The notes below the pieces were generated by a model. It saw nothing but the letters and a program-made list of their open reading frames with translations. It ran no database searches and was not told the origin of the DNA. Positions 10,985-23,646 of a DNA stretch of 64,000 nt are shown piece by piece. The DNA lies in contig OZ038422.1 of the NCBI GenBank assembly GCA_964036155.1, positions 15,523,201-15,587,200 of the forward strand, read 5' to 3'. Numbering within the stretch: position 1 is the stretch's first letter; each line of letters begins with the position of its first letter. Position numbers and translations under genes: made by a program. The stretch comes from Diploscapter coronatus (taxonomy: Eukaryota > Nematoda > Chromadorea > Rhabditida > Rhabditidae).

Positions 10985-13434
10985 CTACAGCTCGTTGTTA
11001 TTGATAGGCACGATTTCGACGTTGAATCGTTTCGGATGAAGGACTGAACCGTAAATTGGAACTGAATCGATTGGCTCATGAGATCGGATCTCGTAATTTT
11101 GAATTAGAGAAGTGAAAATCAGGAAGAGCTCCATTCGGGCCATTCCCTCGCCGGCACAGATCCGCTTACCCATTCCGAAAGGTATCGTACGATCAAGTAG
11201 TGTCTGAATTTCTCTTTGTGTTATCATTTCGAGGTTGCTGGAACTTTAATCGACTAGATCGCGCACCTTATTGAATGTGACGCCATCTTCGTTCAGATAT
11301 CGTTCGGGAATGAACTTTTCCGGCTCACTGAACACCCTCTTGTCGTTCATGATCGAGCCGAACATCGCGAAAACGAACGTATCTTTCGGAATTTTCTTGT
11401 CGATCAACATCGTTTCTTCTTGGCCTGAAGTGTTTGGTAGAAAAAAATTACCTGATGACTCTTTCAATTTAATTTCAAGTTTCTTATGAATATAACTTTC
11501 CGGGCAGAAATGTTGTAGATAGTTTTCAATCTTTTTAGCTGATTTTTCTTACATCTATGAGTTGGAGGAGTAGCGACGAGGTTGGCAAATCGCTGAGTTT
11601 CGTAAAGCATCGCTTGTGTGTAGGGCATGCCCTGTCTATCATTCATTGTTGGCAGTCGGTCATTTCCAATTTGCTTTATGATTTCGCTACGAACTTTTTC
11701 CTAGACCAAATAATATGCTCTTGGGCAATTGTCTTCCAACCTGAACTCCTGGGTTCTGCAGCATGTAGATGATGGCCCATCTCAGAGTGACACTTGTCGT
11801 TTCCATTCCTGCCATCCAAAAATCGATGCAGGTCGCGATCAGGTTCATCTTGCTGAATTAATTTCAATTCTTCTTTTTTACTATTTTTTTGCTGCAAATT
11901 TTCAAGAACTGATTAAAAAAGAATGATCCATAGGCGCGGATGAAGAAGAGTTTCGAGATTCTGATTTTCAAAATTTCATTCCACTTATCTTTCGACAGTG
12001 TTTTTACTGAAAAAGTGCCACCCACATTCAATAAATTAAAACTAAAGGTCATGATGAACAGCGACTAACTTCAGCGTTGTGTTCCCCTTCGTTTGTTCCA
12101 TTTCCCTCATGTAAGCGTGAACGAAGTTCTCCGGCTCATGGTGCGGATCGTATTTGGCCATCAGTTCGTTCACTTCCCTCTCCATGAATTTTTGATACTG
12201 AAAAGCGAAAGTTTATTCGGCAAATTGGAAAAAAACAAACAAAAAATCCCGACTTACTGAATCGATATTCTCCCTAATCGCGTAGTAGCCTTTGTGACCG
12301 ATAATCGGCAGACACTTGAGCCAAGGGTAGGTTTGGACGATTTGAAGACATGGATTTCCCTGAAGTTGTCCAATTGTCCAAAATGATAGAAAAATAATTT
12401 CGTATCATTTCTTAAGAAATACTTTATTAGATAAAGAAACTCGCAATCTTATAAAAAGAGATAGTTAAGATTATCCGCATAGTTTCAATAAGACTATGAT
12501 TCGGAACTCACCCTCTTCAACTGCACGTGTTTGGACAAGATCGCAACGAACTCCTCGAATTTCTGCGCATTTTTGTAAGAATAATGGTAGCCGAAGAGGT
12601 TTTCGTTGATCACATTACCGACACACAACTGAAGGTCAGGATTTTTGCATATCATTTTTCTCATTTGACACCTGAATCGAGAGGTACAGATCAACGCATT
12701 TCTTGTCTTTGGTATCTCGAAGTTGAGTCAGCATCTCCCGAATTGACCCGATAATTTGCTCCTCCATCAGCTTCTTTCCTGAAACAGTTTTGGAATTAGA
12801 GAATCAGTTGATAAAAAATGTCGAAACTCTCTTACCCAATCCGAAGTCTTTGAGGATCTTCAGTGATGCTCGCCGATTCTCCTTCCAAACTTCCCCGTCG
12901 CTCCACAAGACGCCAGTGCATTCAAACTTCTGCAGCAAGTTGTCTGGTGGTCGGTTTGTGCGACCGGAAAAATTCTCGCCTAAAATATTGAGACTTCATC
13001 TTTCTGAAAGAGTTATCTGAACATCTTATTCCAATCGAAAGGCAAAAATTGTTAGAAGAAAATCCTTACACACTATTCCAAATGCCTGAGAACAATCCTC
13101 TAAATTTACAAATAGAAACTACTATGATTCACCTTGTTTGACATAGGCTTCCTTCAAATATTCATAATCAGTGATGACAACCGTCGGTGAAGGCATGAAC
13201 AACGAGTAGATCGGTCCATAAGTTTTAGATAAGTCGGCCAAATAGTTATGGAGATTTCCGTGATCAACCTATATATTCTTGAACTTCGGTTGTAAATTAT
13301 TGCCTGCTTACCATAAGCAAATTGCCAAGCAAAGGTAGCGGAGTCGGTCCTTTAGGATATTTGGAAATATTTCGGTAATAGTTGATGATGTAGATCACGA
13401 TGAATGCAATAACGCAATAGATGACTACGACCAT
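10985..13434 (-). CDS. Cytochrome P450, CYP2 clan (nematode CYP33-like), full length
   Basis: Eleven exons on the minus strand: 13434-13312, 13268-13133, 12979-12836, 12778-12672, 12628-12512, 12359-12258, 12197-12070, 11852-11741, 11700-11553, 11424-11267, 11203-10985. They give 497 residues, typical for a microsomal P450. An N-terminal anchor ([20 protein letters not shown]) precedes the proline-rich hinge [12 protein letters not shown]. The I-helix oxygen-activation motif is AGMETT at about 300-305. The K-helix ExxR is Glu357-Arg360, PERY follows, and the heme loop [10 protein letters not shown] contains the thiolate Cys441. The enzyme should be an ER-bound haem monooxygenase needing NADPH-P450 reductase. 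Substrate is unknown; related nematode CYPs act on fatty acids or xenobiotics. I chose 13434 because a TTTCCAG acceptor ends two bases upstream, suiting trans-splicing. An in-frame ATG at 13503 is less likely. No broken motif seen. Confidence 0.93.
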
Positions 13435-16400
13435 TTCTGGAAATTTACGAATTTTTGATAAATATCTCCTCACTGGATAAAATTTCACTTCGAAAATGTA
13501 CAACTATATTAGATAATTTCGATGAGCGAAACTGAACAAAAATGGTTTTTTATAGATATATTTTAGGATACTCCCAAAATGATTTTTTATTCCATAGAAA
13601 CAGCAAGATACTGTTAATATGGGTCTAGCTCTAATTTTAGAAATTTTATCAATGGACTTCACAATATTTTCGCGAGATTCGAGAGAAATGAGAAGGGGTT
13701 TCTGAAGAGAATTTGGTTGCGTCGTGCGCTTCTAATGAGAGATTGTGATACTTTATGACAGATTCTTTTTATACGATATCAGCAAAGGGAAATTTGAAAG
13801 GCAAGAGAGGGAATAACTTAGAGATAGAGAAGCAGAATAGGAATCAGAGTCGGAGAACATGATGGATGACCCTGTTTGTGTTGAGCGAAGCCTCATGGAG
13901 TCTACAAATTCGCGAAAGAACGCGACCACCTTTTATTAGATTTGTCCACGACAAATTTGCAGAGGAGGCCTGTTTAGCACGCAATGCGACGATTCGGACG
14001 TATGAATTACAGTGGAGATTTTTGACGATTCTTGCAATAAATGTGACACAGATTCGGCAGATTATTGAGAATCGGATCAGCGCATTTTGAATTAGTTGAA
14101 GAAGAGAAGCTAAAAAAAAAAAGCTTTAAAACAAAACCTTGTGCCAACTTGGCAAGAATATATAAACACACAACGGATATTATTCACAAAAATTCAAAGT
14201 GTGGTTTTACAATTGAGAGTTTGCTTAGAGACATATCAATTGGACTAGGCCTTAACTAAGGAATTGTATGGAGCTTCTTCATTTAGCTAGTACAAAAATG
14301 AGAAATTGCGATTCTAGACGGGGGGTGATTAATTAGTTTATGTTGTGATACAGATTTAGCTGATGTGTGTAGAGTAGAACGGAATTATGCTTGATTTGAT
14401 CAACTCGAAAAGAATCCCAATATGAAGTTTTAACTCTACATTGTAAACTGGCTCTGGCCAGTTACAGATACAGTTCACTTTATTTACATGCATTGGGGCG
14501 TGATTATTTCCCTCTAAACATGGAAGCGAAACGAAACATCATTTTTTAGATATTGATTGAAAGAAAGTTAGTATTATAATTAAGATGAAAGGTTTCTTCA
14601 TTCTTGATCAGCTTATTTTTTTAAATCCAATTCTGTAGCCAATACTCATCGTGTACAGCAAATTTCAAAGGTTACTAGTCGAAATAGCTTTGATTCATTT
14701 TTAGCAGAAGAAATGTTATTTTCGATATAGTGGAATTCATAACTCATACTCATTTAATTTAAATAAAATTATAGGGAAGAAACGCTTAGACAATAATTAA
14801 GAACCGAAAACTCCGCCCCTTGCATTTTTCACTTTTGCCTAGAAAGCATTCGAAAATGATGAATTAGTCGACAATTGCCTTTATATAGGGTGGAAACGAT
14901 AAAGAAAAAAAAAACTTTTTCTGCTTGAGACTCGCTTAGAGAGTCGACTTGTCACGAACTCCCGGTTCATGTAGACTACATGATTCGAGTGGTTGGCAAG
15001 GAATGGAGGGCAAGTCGAAGAGACACCGACTGCACTGATTGGAATGGGATGGTCGGATTTACCTTGCTCCTGTAATTGATCACCAACACACCAATGAACG
15101 ATTTGTGATGTATGATCATTCATCTATATTGAACATTGAATATCAAATGTGCATCAACACTTCATAACCTGCATTTTAGATTTTCAACTTGTTTATTTTT
15201 CGAAATTAGAACCGTGGCCTACAAATCATCAATTACGATTTAGCAGTTTGTAGATTGAGAGTGCAACAAATTACTGACAAAATAACACCATCACGGGGTA
15301 CATAATTGAATTCAGACGAGGCATGTTTACTTGAAAATATCAAAGCATATTTAACTTAATTTTATGAAATTTAGCATTGTAAAGGCTAATCTGAATGATA
15401 ACTATTCGATGCCGTACCTTTTTAAATTATAGTAATGATGCTGATCAATGCTCTATCAAAGATATGCAGCATTAAGTGAGGAACAGAAATTGACATTCTC
15501 GTTCCGAAGTTTTCTTTTTCTCAGCCTCGTATCGATTTTCGCTCCTTCTGAATTCGAAATAAAAGAAATCGCTCACCTCCGATAACTGTCAAAGTCTTCA
15601 CCTATTATACGTTCGCTCTATCAAAAGCTTTCAACATCCCGAACTGTAAACCATCGAAGCAAATACTTGCGTACAATAGGAGGCATATGCCCTTTGCCCT
15701 TCCCCGTTATCGATAATTCCACCGATGAAAGTCCATTACCAAAAAGGCGGCAATACAGCAGATGACTGCCTTGCTGCTTGATAGATAACCGGTCGCATTT
15801 TTATGGACTAAATTACAAAACCAATAACAACGTTTTTACATTATTATGTACAAGGGAAACGCAAATAGTAAATAAGGAACTTGTTCATTACTGTAGACCA
15901 CATGATTTGAAATTAAATGAGCTGATCCCGATTACTCTTTGCAAACTATTGCATGAAATTAGAAATGACAACTGCAATTCATTATCTTCCTTAAAATAGT
16001 TTCTTTAGGAGAATTAGATTAGTAATCGCTCTATGATAGATGTTATCTTTCAAGACGGCTATTGATCGAACATTTTTGGTGTTGGATTTTCAAGAACTTT
16101 CTAAGGGGCTCCTAGAAAAGGACACCGGCTTTTTTCTTTTCCTATCTTGCCTCTCCATACTATTTCTTAGAAAAACCGGTGTCTTTTTCTGTTAGCCCTC
16201 TGGAACAGTTTGATGGAGTCTGTAGGACAGAAGTCGGCGAAAGCTGATCTAACCGATATCATTAGTCCTTTAAAATGTCCAGATCCAAAAATTCCATACA
16301 CGCGAACAATAGGAAATTAAAAAGCAGAGCGCAGTCTTTGAAGATTGGATTTTTCAGATTTTTCCTTTAATTCTATGGATCTGTTGTGATATACATAATT

Positions 16401-16513
16401 TATGGGGTATTTTCTAAAATCGATGATTTTGAGAATTTTATGTACAACGTTTAGGAGATTATAATTTATCATTTATTTAAGGGTGAAGCTTTCTCCAATG
16501 GAAATCAGATAAA
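13435..16513. other. Intergenic, about 3 kb, no supported gene
   Basis: AT-rich DNA between the P450 5' end and the thioesterase 3' end. Open frames at 13866-14090 (+), 14881-15123 (-) and 15778-15999 (+) have no recognised domain. The one at 14881-15123 contains possible splice signals and the phrase STCPPFLANHSNHVVYMN, and might be a relic exon. A strong inverted repeat lies at 16104-16199. Confidence 0.5.
16104..16199. repeat. Imperfect inverted repeat, arms about 31 bp
   Basis: The left arm, 16104-16135, contains AGAAAAGGACACCGG. The right arm, 16169-16199, contains CCGGTGTCTTTTTCT. The arms match as reverse complements at roughly four of five positions around a CT-rich spacer of about 33 bases. 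It could be a MITE remnant or fold as a hairpin in RNA. It lies some 310 bases past the thioesterase stop. Confidence 0.55.
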
Positions 16514-18211
16514 TTACTTCTTTTTCGGCAGTTTCTTCATAATGACGACTTCTTTATCACCAGATAAAATGAGTCGTCCATCTAGTGTCCATAATCGACA
16601 TCGGGTGAATGCTTTCCCGTCATCTAAATTGTCCTATTTCTCCCAGAATTTTAATTAGCAAAGTAGTCAGCAAGTTTCAATTCACCCTCATTATTCTACT
16701 TTTTGGGAAAAATAATCAATTAGTGACTAACCTAAAATTGTGGACTCATGCTCGAACAGCATCCATTTATCAGCTCTACAGTCGTTCAAATGCAGCCAAA
16801 TGTTAGATTCTAATGGTTCGATTATGTCTGTGCCGAAATATCGACTGAAATATGAACTTATTGGGTCACTTTTTTTTTTTTATAACTTTACGAACATGCA
16901 GTGATATTTCAGTGGCAGAGTTAGAAGCGGAATATCAGCTATCATCAAAAGTAAATACCTGAAATTGAAAAATAGAATATCTTAAAGCCAATGCTATTTT
17001 ACCTGTGCAACAATTCATTGCTATCACAAATTTTTCTGGCCCGAACAAAATGATAACTCGTAGGAACAGATTTTATACATGAAAGGCTGTTTGTGGTAAT
17101 TTTATGCACACGCTGAATCTGAAAGTTTCTAATTTTTAGAGTTTTGTAGGACTATTTAGCAACCTCATTACATTATGACACGAAACATGAGTAAAATGGA
17201 ATCGAGTAGATTCAGCAGATATTTTCAACATTATCTCGTCATGTCTCATTTCATGTTTACTATTTTCAAATTGCTTTGTTTTCATAAGAAAAAAACTTAC
17301 TTCAAAAATGTCGTCGGGAGCTAACATTATCGGTACTATTTTGCTCGGAGATTCATAACAAAGGTCATTTTCCAATTTATATAATGATTCATTTGATGAA
17401 CTTGGTGAAGAGAAGTCCGTGCATGCATTCGAAGTTGAAGGGAAAGACATTTCCAGATAATGAAGATCAGTTTGAGTTTCCTAAATTTATGAATCAGAAA
17501 AAAAAGTAAGAATAAAACAATAAAACCTTGCAGAATAGCATGTGAAAGCAAGCGATACTCAATTCTTCTTGCAGAGCAGTTACGGTACGCCTTGAGAGTT
17601 CGTCAGTGTCGATATCACGAATCACTTTCAGAATCAGCTTTGCATTCAGATCTACTAAAAGTTAGTTTAGTTTATCGTAATGCTTTCGATATTTTTTACA
17701 AAATAATTCATCAAATTTAGGTATAATTTGAATAAATATTATTTTTATTCTCAAATATGAGTAAATTACCGTAATCCGAGTAGAATGATTGAATGTAATG
17801 AAGTTTCTTCGCCGAATTAACCGTCTTCTCCGCGGCTGCCACGCATTGTGCCAGCAATAAATTACCGTTGTAGAGACGACGATTATCATGTAAATTTAAG
17901 CTATTCATAATCGTCGGTCTAAATAGTAAACCATCTTAGATAAAACGAATAACCAGTCCAATTTTACGCGTTGAAAAAAATTTTTTTGGAATCATACTGT
18001 AGAATGCGTTATAATTATCATTCTTCAATTACATCTTCAAAAATGTCTTGCATAAAATCACCTCTAATGAAACACCTAAATCTTACTCGAATTGATCTTT
18101 CTCGATTTGAACGACTGAAAAGTATTCCATCCGATCCTTCGACTCGTTAATCTCGAGTTTTGGTATTTTTCCAAATACCAAACTCTCTTTGTTCCAAGAA
18201 ATTTGGTGCAT
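16514..18211 (-). CDS. Acyl-CoA thioesterase, TesB/ACOT8-like double hotdog, altered active site
   Basis: Eight exons on the minus strand: 18211-18087, 17918-17770, 17654-17527, 17480-17301, 17118-17003, 16958-16896, 16844-16732, 16623-16514. They encode 327 residues. The first hotdog shows the TesB hallmark LYNGNLLLAQCVAAAEKTV, then HYIQSFYSDY and LSRRTVTALQ. The second has ADKWMLFEHEST and FTRCRLWTLDGRLILS. This family hydrolyses acyl-CoA to free acid and CoA, often in peroxisomes. Aligned by eye to bacterial TesB, the catalytic Asp before the WFH motif is Glu266 here, and the Gln of QEG is Lys315 (DKEVV). Only the Thr position (Thr289) is kept, so the enzyme may be weak or inactive. The C-terminus (LPKKK) is not a PTS1 signal. 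The start follows a TTTCAG acceptor by four bases. The donor of exon 6 (GTTCGT) was chosen to keep frame. Confidence 0.83.
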
Positions 18212-19867
18212 TTTGCTGAAATATCCTTTTATATGCCATCATGTCACAATACGGGAATATCAAATCGTTCAAAGCGCGAAGGAAGACGGAAGCAAAATTT
18301 ACAAAATATTGCTTTGCGATGGAATTGTGCCGTAAGCGCTGTCGTTATTTTGAAAATGAATCATAAATAGCGATGAAAGGAATTAAGAAATAATAGCCAG
18401 CCAGCAGGAAATTGACCTCGAATTTTGGTGGTATATGCGGAAAAAACAGGAGTTCACCCTACATACAGCTAATTTATGCATACATGCTTTCGGCTCACAT
18501 CAAAAATTTATGCACTTGTTAGTATCGAGAAATCTTTCGATGTGAAATTATTCAGCGGCATTTCTTTAAATATCCAAGATAGTCGTTGAACGATATTCTT
18601 CTTAAAATTACAAATGTAAAAATGTTCAAACTCAAGTGACAAGTAGATTAGTAAAAAGAATTTTTAGATTGTATTATTGAATTTGCGCAATGTGAGTGAA
18701 TAGTCATATAATTCGGAATGCTTCAGACTTGATTAATTCACAATTTAAAAGCTATAAATTGCCACGTTAGATTAATATTTTCGGAAAATATCATAAATAG
18801 ACATATGTTATATTAACAAAATAAAATTTTGAATCTAACGAGCTGGGGTGGGACCTAAATATTCTAAATTACTCAATAGTGCACCGTCCAAAAATTTTAA
18901 AAAATGAATGTTACGATAAAAATGAGAATAAACTTGTAGAAAGACTAGTAAAATTTAATGAATTGCTGGAATAACATTCTCAAGTTCTTCTAATTAATTA
19001 ATGAGGTAAATATTCTGAATTATAAAATAATGACCGTCCTAAGTTTAAAAGATAAATATTGCGATATAAGAATGAGAATACTTTCAGCTAGTCTAATGAG
19101 ATTTAATGAACGGCAAACTTGAGAGCTGAATTACCGAGTTGTTTATACGACATTGCACTACTTCAAAAGTAAGCAAGTAAGCATGACTGAGCAAACTAGA
19201 TACGAGAAATTGCATCTGAGCAGCCATTTTTATGACCGCTTTTCTCACCAAGGCGGCATTTTCATCGAGGAAAGATCAGGGCCACTGCCGATATTCTTGC
19301 ACACATGAATATATTTTATTCTAATTTATTTTTAGAAAAAAAGATTTAATGAAAATGTTACTAGATATATGTATCATGACGCATTCGGAATTTAGATATA
19401 TCTGCGGTAATACTACAAAGTCAAAAGTTCAAAAATTACAATACAATAAATGAAAACTCATTTGCAGACAAAATAAAATTAGATTAAAACGTTGGCGATA
19501 ATAATATGGGATGGAATAATTTGAAACCGGAATTCAAGGTAAATTTATATCTGTTGACATAAATTGCTAGAAATGCCGTGAAAGTTGCAGAACCAATCGA
19601 TGACCTCGTGTATTGTGCATTCGATATTATCTCGCTTTGCCACTCATCCATGATCTTTAATTCAATCGTCTCTTATCAACCAATTCGGAATGAATATTCC
19701 GAGAAAAGAAGCTTTCAATTTGATATTTACTCTCTGGTTTTCAATGTCTAACATTACTGCATCCTTTGCCATTTCATGATTGATTTATACAGCTTTTTTC
19801 AGGTACGAAAATTATTTATTGTCTTCAATCTTCAAAATTACCCGTAAGAATAGATTATGTATTATCA
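18212..19867. other. Intergenic, about 1.65 kb
   Basis: Upstream of the thioesterase and downstream of the two-TM gene pair. It contains a diverged tandem duplication (18857-19113) and otherwise AT-rich sequence without a recognisable exon or RNA gene. Confidence 0.55.
18857..19113. repeat. Diverged tandem duplication, unit about 151 bp
   Basis: Two related blocks, about 18857-18965 and 19008-19113, share ordered words: AAATATTCT.AATTA, ACCGTCC, ATGAGAATA and TTTAATGAA, at matching spacing. The copies have many substitutions, so the duplication is old. No coding potential is apparent. Confidence 0.55.
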
Positions 19868-20441
19868 TCATTTTCTTTCATAAGTCTCATATGATTGTGG
19901 AACCGACGATGCGACTTCAACACCAGAAGGTGAAGATCTAATATTGATTACATTGAGTTCTTTCAAAATCGGAGATTTGGATCATTTACATCTTTTCTAT
20001 CGTAAAATTTCGTAGCTTGAAAAGTAAAATAACCTGATGCATTTTTCACTTCATTATTCTGCTGATGTCCGTGAAAATTTTTAATTAGAATTCGCGAAGA
20101 GTCCAAATTGCCATTCAATTAAGTAAATTCACTTACCGTATTCGCCTCAAATTGATCAATAGGCCTGTACATTCGTCATCTCTCATGAACACACGAATAT
20201 AGAAATAGAAAAGAATCGCATACAGAATAACGGAAATGAACGTTAGGATAATTGCTACAGTTGAAGTAAATGCGAGAAGAAGTACGGCTAGAAAGGTGAA
20301 CCAGGCGATGAATGAGACAACCAGCACGTGGCGTACGTCTCTTCTCTGAAGAACAATACCCATTTCCACATTACTCGATATTATTTCCCCGATCGGTAAT
20401 ACTGATGGTGGATCGGCACAAGTTGTCGCTGAAGGTGCCAT
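19868..20441 (-). CDS. Small two-transmembrane protein, paralogue A, function unknown
   Basis: Two exons on the minus strand, 20441-20137 and 19937-19868, encode 124 residues. The protein has a polar N-terminus of about 35 residues without signal peptide. Two long hydrophobic spans follow (VLVVSFIAWFTFLAVLLLAF, then AIILTFISVILYAILFYFY), then RVFMRDDECTGLLINLRRI and a short Ser-rich tail (RSSPSGVEV). Its neighbour at 21155-21503 shares the core pattern VS.IAW....LA, ILTFI, YFY.R.F..DD..TGL and the same intron, which splits an Arg codon (CG|A) just before the RSS tail. The two genes are therefore tandem duplicates. I do not recognise the family. The hairpin topology would leave both termini on one side of the membrane. 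Start is the first ATG in frame. Confidence 0.7.
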
Positions 20442-21154
20442 TTTCGATGAAATATTGTCTTCTAGGCCCTCTGGAAAACGTACTGAAAGCTACTTGAATA
20501 GGTATTCTGTACACCACTGACACCGACGTAGAATTCATACCCAATTTTAAAGACATATCGGAATCATAGTCATATGGAAGTATCGAGTGAATAGAAATCA
20601 AGAAATATCATCCAAGGACGTCGTGACATACATAATACTAAGATCTGTAAGGCAATATAAAAAATTAAAAGGAAAAATCTTCCCCTATTTTATGCTAAAT
20701 CATTTTTTAATTAGAACCAAACAGGTTATAACAGTCACGAATAGCCTGTAAACAAGAAAAAAGCTAAAAAAAATCAAAATTAAAATGAGGAATTAAACGC
20801 GCGTAATTGGGAAAGTTTGAAATTTTCAAGAAATAGGTTGCATTGATAGAGCAGTGAAAGTATAGCCGATTTCGTCTGTTCCACTTGATTGACAATCCGC
20901 TTGTGATAACGGTGTGTAGTGCTTTTCGCTATATTCGCTATATCGTAGAAAAAACATCAACGATATTAGATGAAGACTTTCACCTTAAACTTTCGATCTT
21001 CCAATTTCAGAGCTCTACCTCCACACGAACGTATTTCACGGAATTATTTCTATGAAACCTTTGAAATTTATTCAAATTTAAAATGAAAATAAATTATTTT
21101 TATTGGTTATGTTCAAAATTAATGACGAAATTCAATATTCAATTCTATAATTTT
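20442..21154. other. Spacer between the two-TM paralogues
   Basis: About 710 bases separate paralogue B's stop from paralogue A's start on the same strand. It is AT-rich. No third copy or RNA gene seen. The distance is long for a nematode operon (usually near 100 bases). Confidence 0.5.
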
Positions 21155-21503
21155 TCATATAACTGCGGGTGATTTATGTGCAGATGGTATTTCTTCAGCG
21201 TCGGAATGGGAAGATCTGAAAATGAATAAATATTTAATCAGAGAGAAAATGTACATACCGTAATTGCTTCATTTTGTCTATCAGGCCTGTTGACTTGTCG
21301 TCTTTCAGGAATATTCGCATATAGAAATAGACCATAATAATGTATGCAATAAGGAAAATAAATGTTAGGATAGTAGTCGTTGTTGGAGAAAAGGTAAGTT
21401 GAAGTAGGGCGAGGTAAGCGATCCAAGCGATCAGTGACACAATCAGCAACAGGCTGGCCTCCTTCCTTTTCCATACCAGACTCGATTCCGCACCATGGTT
21501 CAT
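21155..21503 (-). CDS. Small two-transmembrane protein, paralogue B, function unknown
   Basis: Two exons on the minus strand, 21503-21259 and 21215-21155, encode 101 residues; the intron is 43 bases. Structure mirrors paralogue A but the N-terminus is about 20 residues shorter (MNHGAESSLVWKRKEAS). Two spans follow (LLLIVSLIAWIAYLALLQL and TILTFIFLIAYIIMVYFYM), then RIFLKDDKSTGLIDKMKQL and the tail RSSHSDAEE. The conserved DD..TGL motif after TM2 and the shared intron position and phase show common descent with A. Function is unknown; no enzyme or channel motif is visible. The ATG at 21503 is used. A GTG nine bases upstream is in frame but not a credible eukaryotic start. Confidence 0.7.
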
Positions 21504-23646
21504 TATTGACACCGCTGGATTTTAATGATTTGGTTTCGAAGCTTTCATTTTCGACGAAAAATAGCTTTTGATTATTTGAGAATAACCGTAATGTTATAAT
21601 AAGGCGAAATCTTATAAGTTTAAAATCAGGTAATTAATGTTATTGAGAAACTTTTGAGATTTCGAAGAAATAGGTTATCATGAAAGTAAAATGTGAAGAA
21701 AAAAGGACTGCGCGGTTTCACTTGAGCAAACTCCTTGCTAGGATCAGAACAACGGTCAGAGACTATTTTGATTTAAAAGTACTCAGAAACAGAGCTGCCG
21801 ACAAGTGTTAAAAAATCGCACCTGTATCTGTATGAAATCCAAAATTCTTGTACCTTGTCTTAACTATGCACAAATAACAAATTTTTCGTACCTGTACTTG
21901 TTTACTTCCATAGATAAGGTTAAATTTCATGCCTTTATCTTACTTGTGGACAGCTCTGTTTCAAACCCCGAATATAGCCCATTATATAGGTGGATAGATG
22001 GATAGGTCTTTGTGCCCTGATAACAATAAGTTGATCGATTCTTCAAACCATTTTATCATAGGCGGGGACATTGATATGATTGATGATTGAGATAAACCAA
22101 TTTAAGAGGTATAAAAGAAAACGTCATCGATTTAATAGATTTTCGAAATATCTAAACGACATTCGAACCTATGGACAATAATTTGAGTTTCCTGATGTAT
22201 AGGTTTAGGGAAGTCAATCACTTGATTGGGTGGAAGGGGGTCCCGAAGTCAATAACAGTTCATTTATACAGAACACAAATAGACCGATATTCTATCAGAA
22301 ATCAAGATTATGTTCATTTATACCATGTGACCCAAAGATGCCGATTTTTATTCATTAAAGTGAGATTTGACGTGTTCTAGTTCAGTGGTGATTTTTCGAA
22401 GTTCGTATTTTTTAACCTGGAAGAAAAAGAATGTTTCCGGTAAAATTAATCATGAAATTGAAGTTTGTAAAGGTAACCACGTAATCATTGAAAAATAGCG
22501 ACCTTGATTTAGAAAAGAGTCTTTTTCGACAGACAGGAAATGACAAGACTCAATGACGAAACGCTATTTTGAAGATTTTATGAAACTCGAAAATGGTGGA
22601 ACGTTTTTCTTTTTTATGCAGTGTCTCTATTTTACTATTGCGTTTCTTCGATCCGCCATTCCGTTATTTTCAATCCGCCCCATTTTCCGCATAGGTTAAA
22701 TTAGTTGATTATGGAAGAACTTTTATTCATTTTCAATTGTCCAACCTTTCAAGTGCAGGCCATTGGGAGATCAGCATCTTCTCGGGCAATCACGTATTTC
22801 GGAACTTTGAAATGAGCAATCGGAAAATTCCAAAGCTGCTTAGACATCCTTTCATTTTACTTTCTCTTTGCATTTTTCTGTGATATAAGTTTCAGTGATC
22901 TTGCCGAGATATAGCCGACTTGAAGATTTGCCTGATGGAAGGGAGTCGTCTGGGGAGGCCGAAACTTTGTGATGAGCAAATGCATTTTTATTATCATGAT
23001 AATGTTTTGTTTTGTGGTGAATTTCAGGTACTTACTGATTATACAACGTTGGAGATTTGACCCTGATAGCTGATCAAATTTTGAATCCGTATATCTTTTT
23101 AGAAATACTTGACAAAATCATAGTATTCATTTGCAGCTGAAAACTAAAATTCTAAAACAAATCGTTCAAAACTCTGGCGACTATAGTTATATCGATCTGC
23201 ATGGATTCGAACAAATTGGTCAACTCAAAAAGGAATGAAAAATCACGAAATACTGCCAAGATAATTTTACATTTTGATAATTTTCATAAATGTTTTCACA
23301 ATGAAATATCGTGAACATTTTTTATGTAACAAATTCTGCAAAATAGTTAAAGGAATAAACAAAATAGACGCAAAAATCCCACATAACGACAGTCACACAA
23401 CATCCCATAGTACACATAGGAAAATCGATAGTTGCAAAACGAATGGAGAGAAATATGTGTGTTAGAGAAGAAGAGGGAAACATAGCCAAAGTGCATCGAC
23501 CTACGAAATTTCGAATATTTCGCGTTCTTAAATCCATTATTTTGAAAATTTTTGAATTACTAGCAAAATATTTAGTTTAGAAAAATGAACTCGAACATTT
23601 TTCTCGTTAAATTTTGACAAAAATTAACAAAAATTTCAGGTACTTA
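21504..23646. other. Divergent intergenic region upstream of paralogue B and ferroportin
   Basis: About 2.1 kb shared by two genes pointing apart, so it should contain both promoters. AT-rich. Short open frames (for example 22171-22380 and 23274-23465 on the plus strand) show no domain. No repeat recognised. Confidence 0.55.

Noticed and set aside
14881..15123. 80-codon minus-strand frame with possible splice sites
   Set aside because: No partner exons and no recognised motif; could be a relic, but not enough to call a gene.
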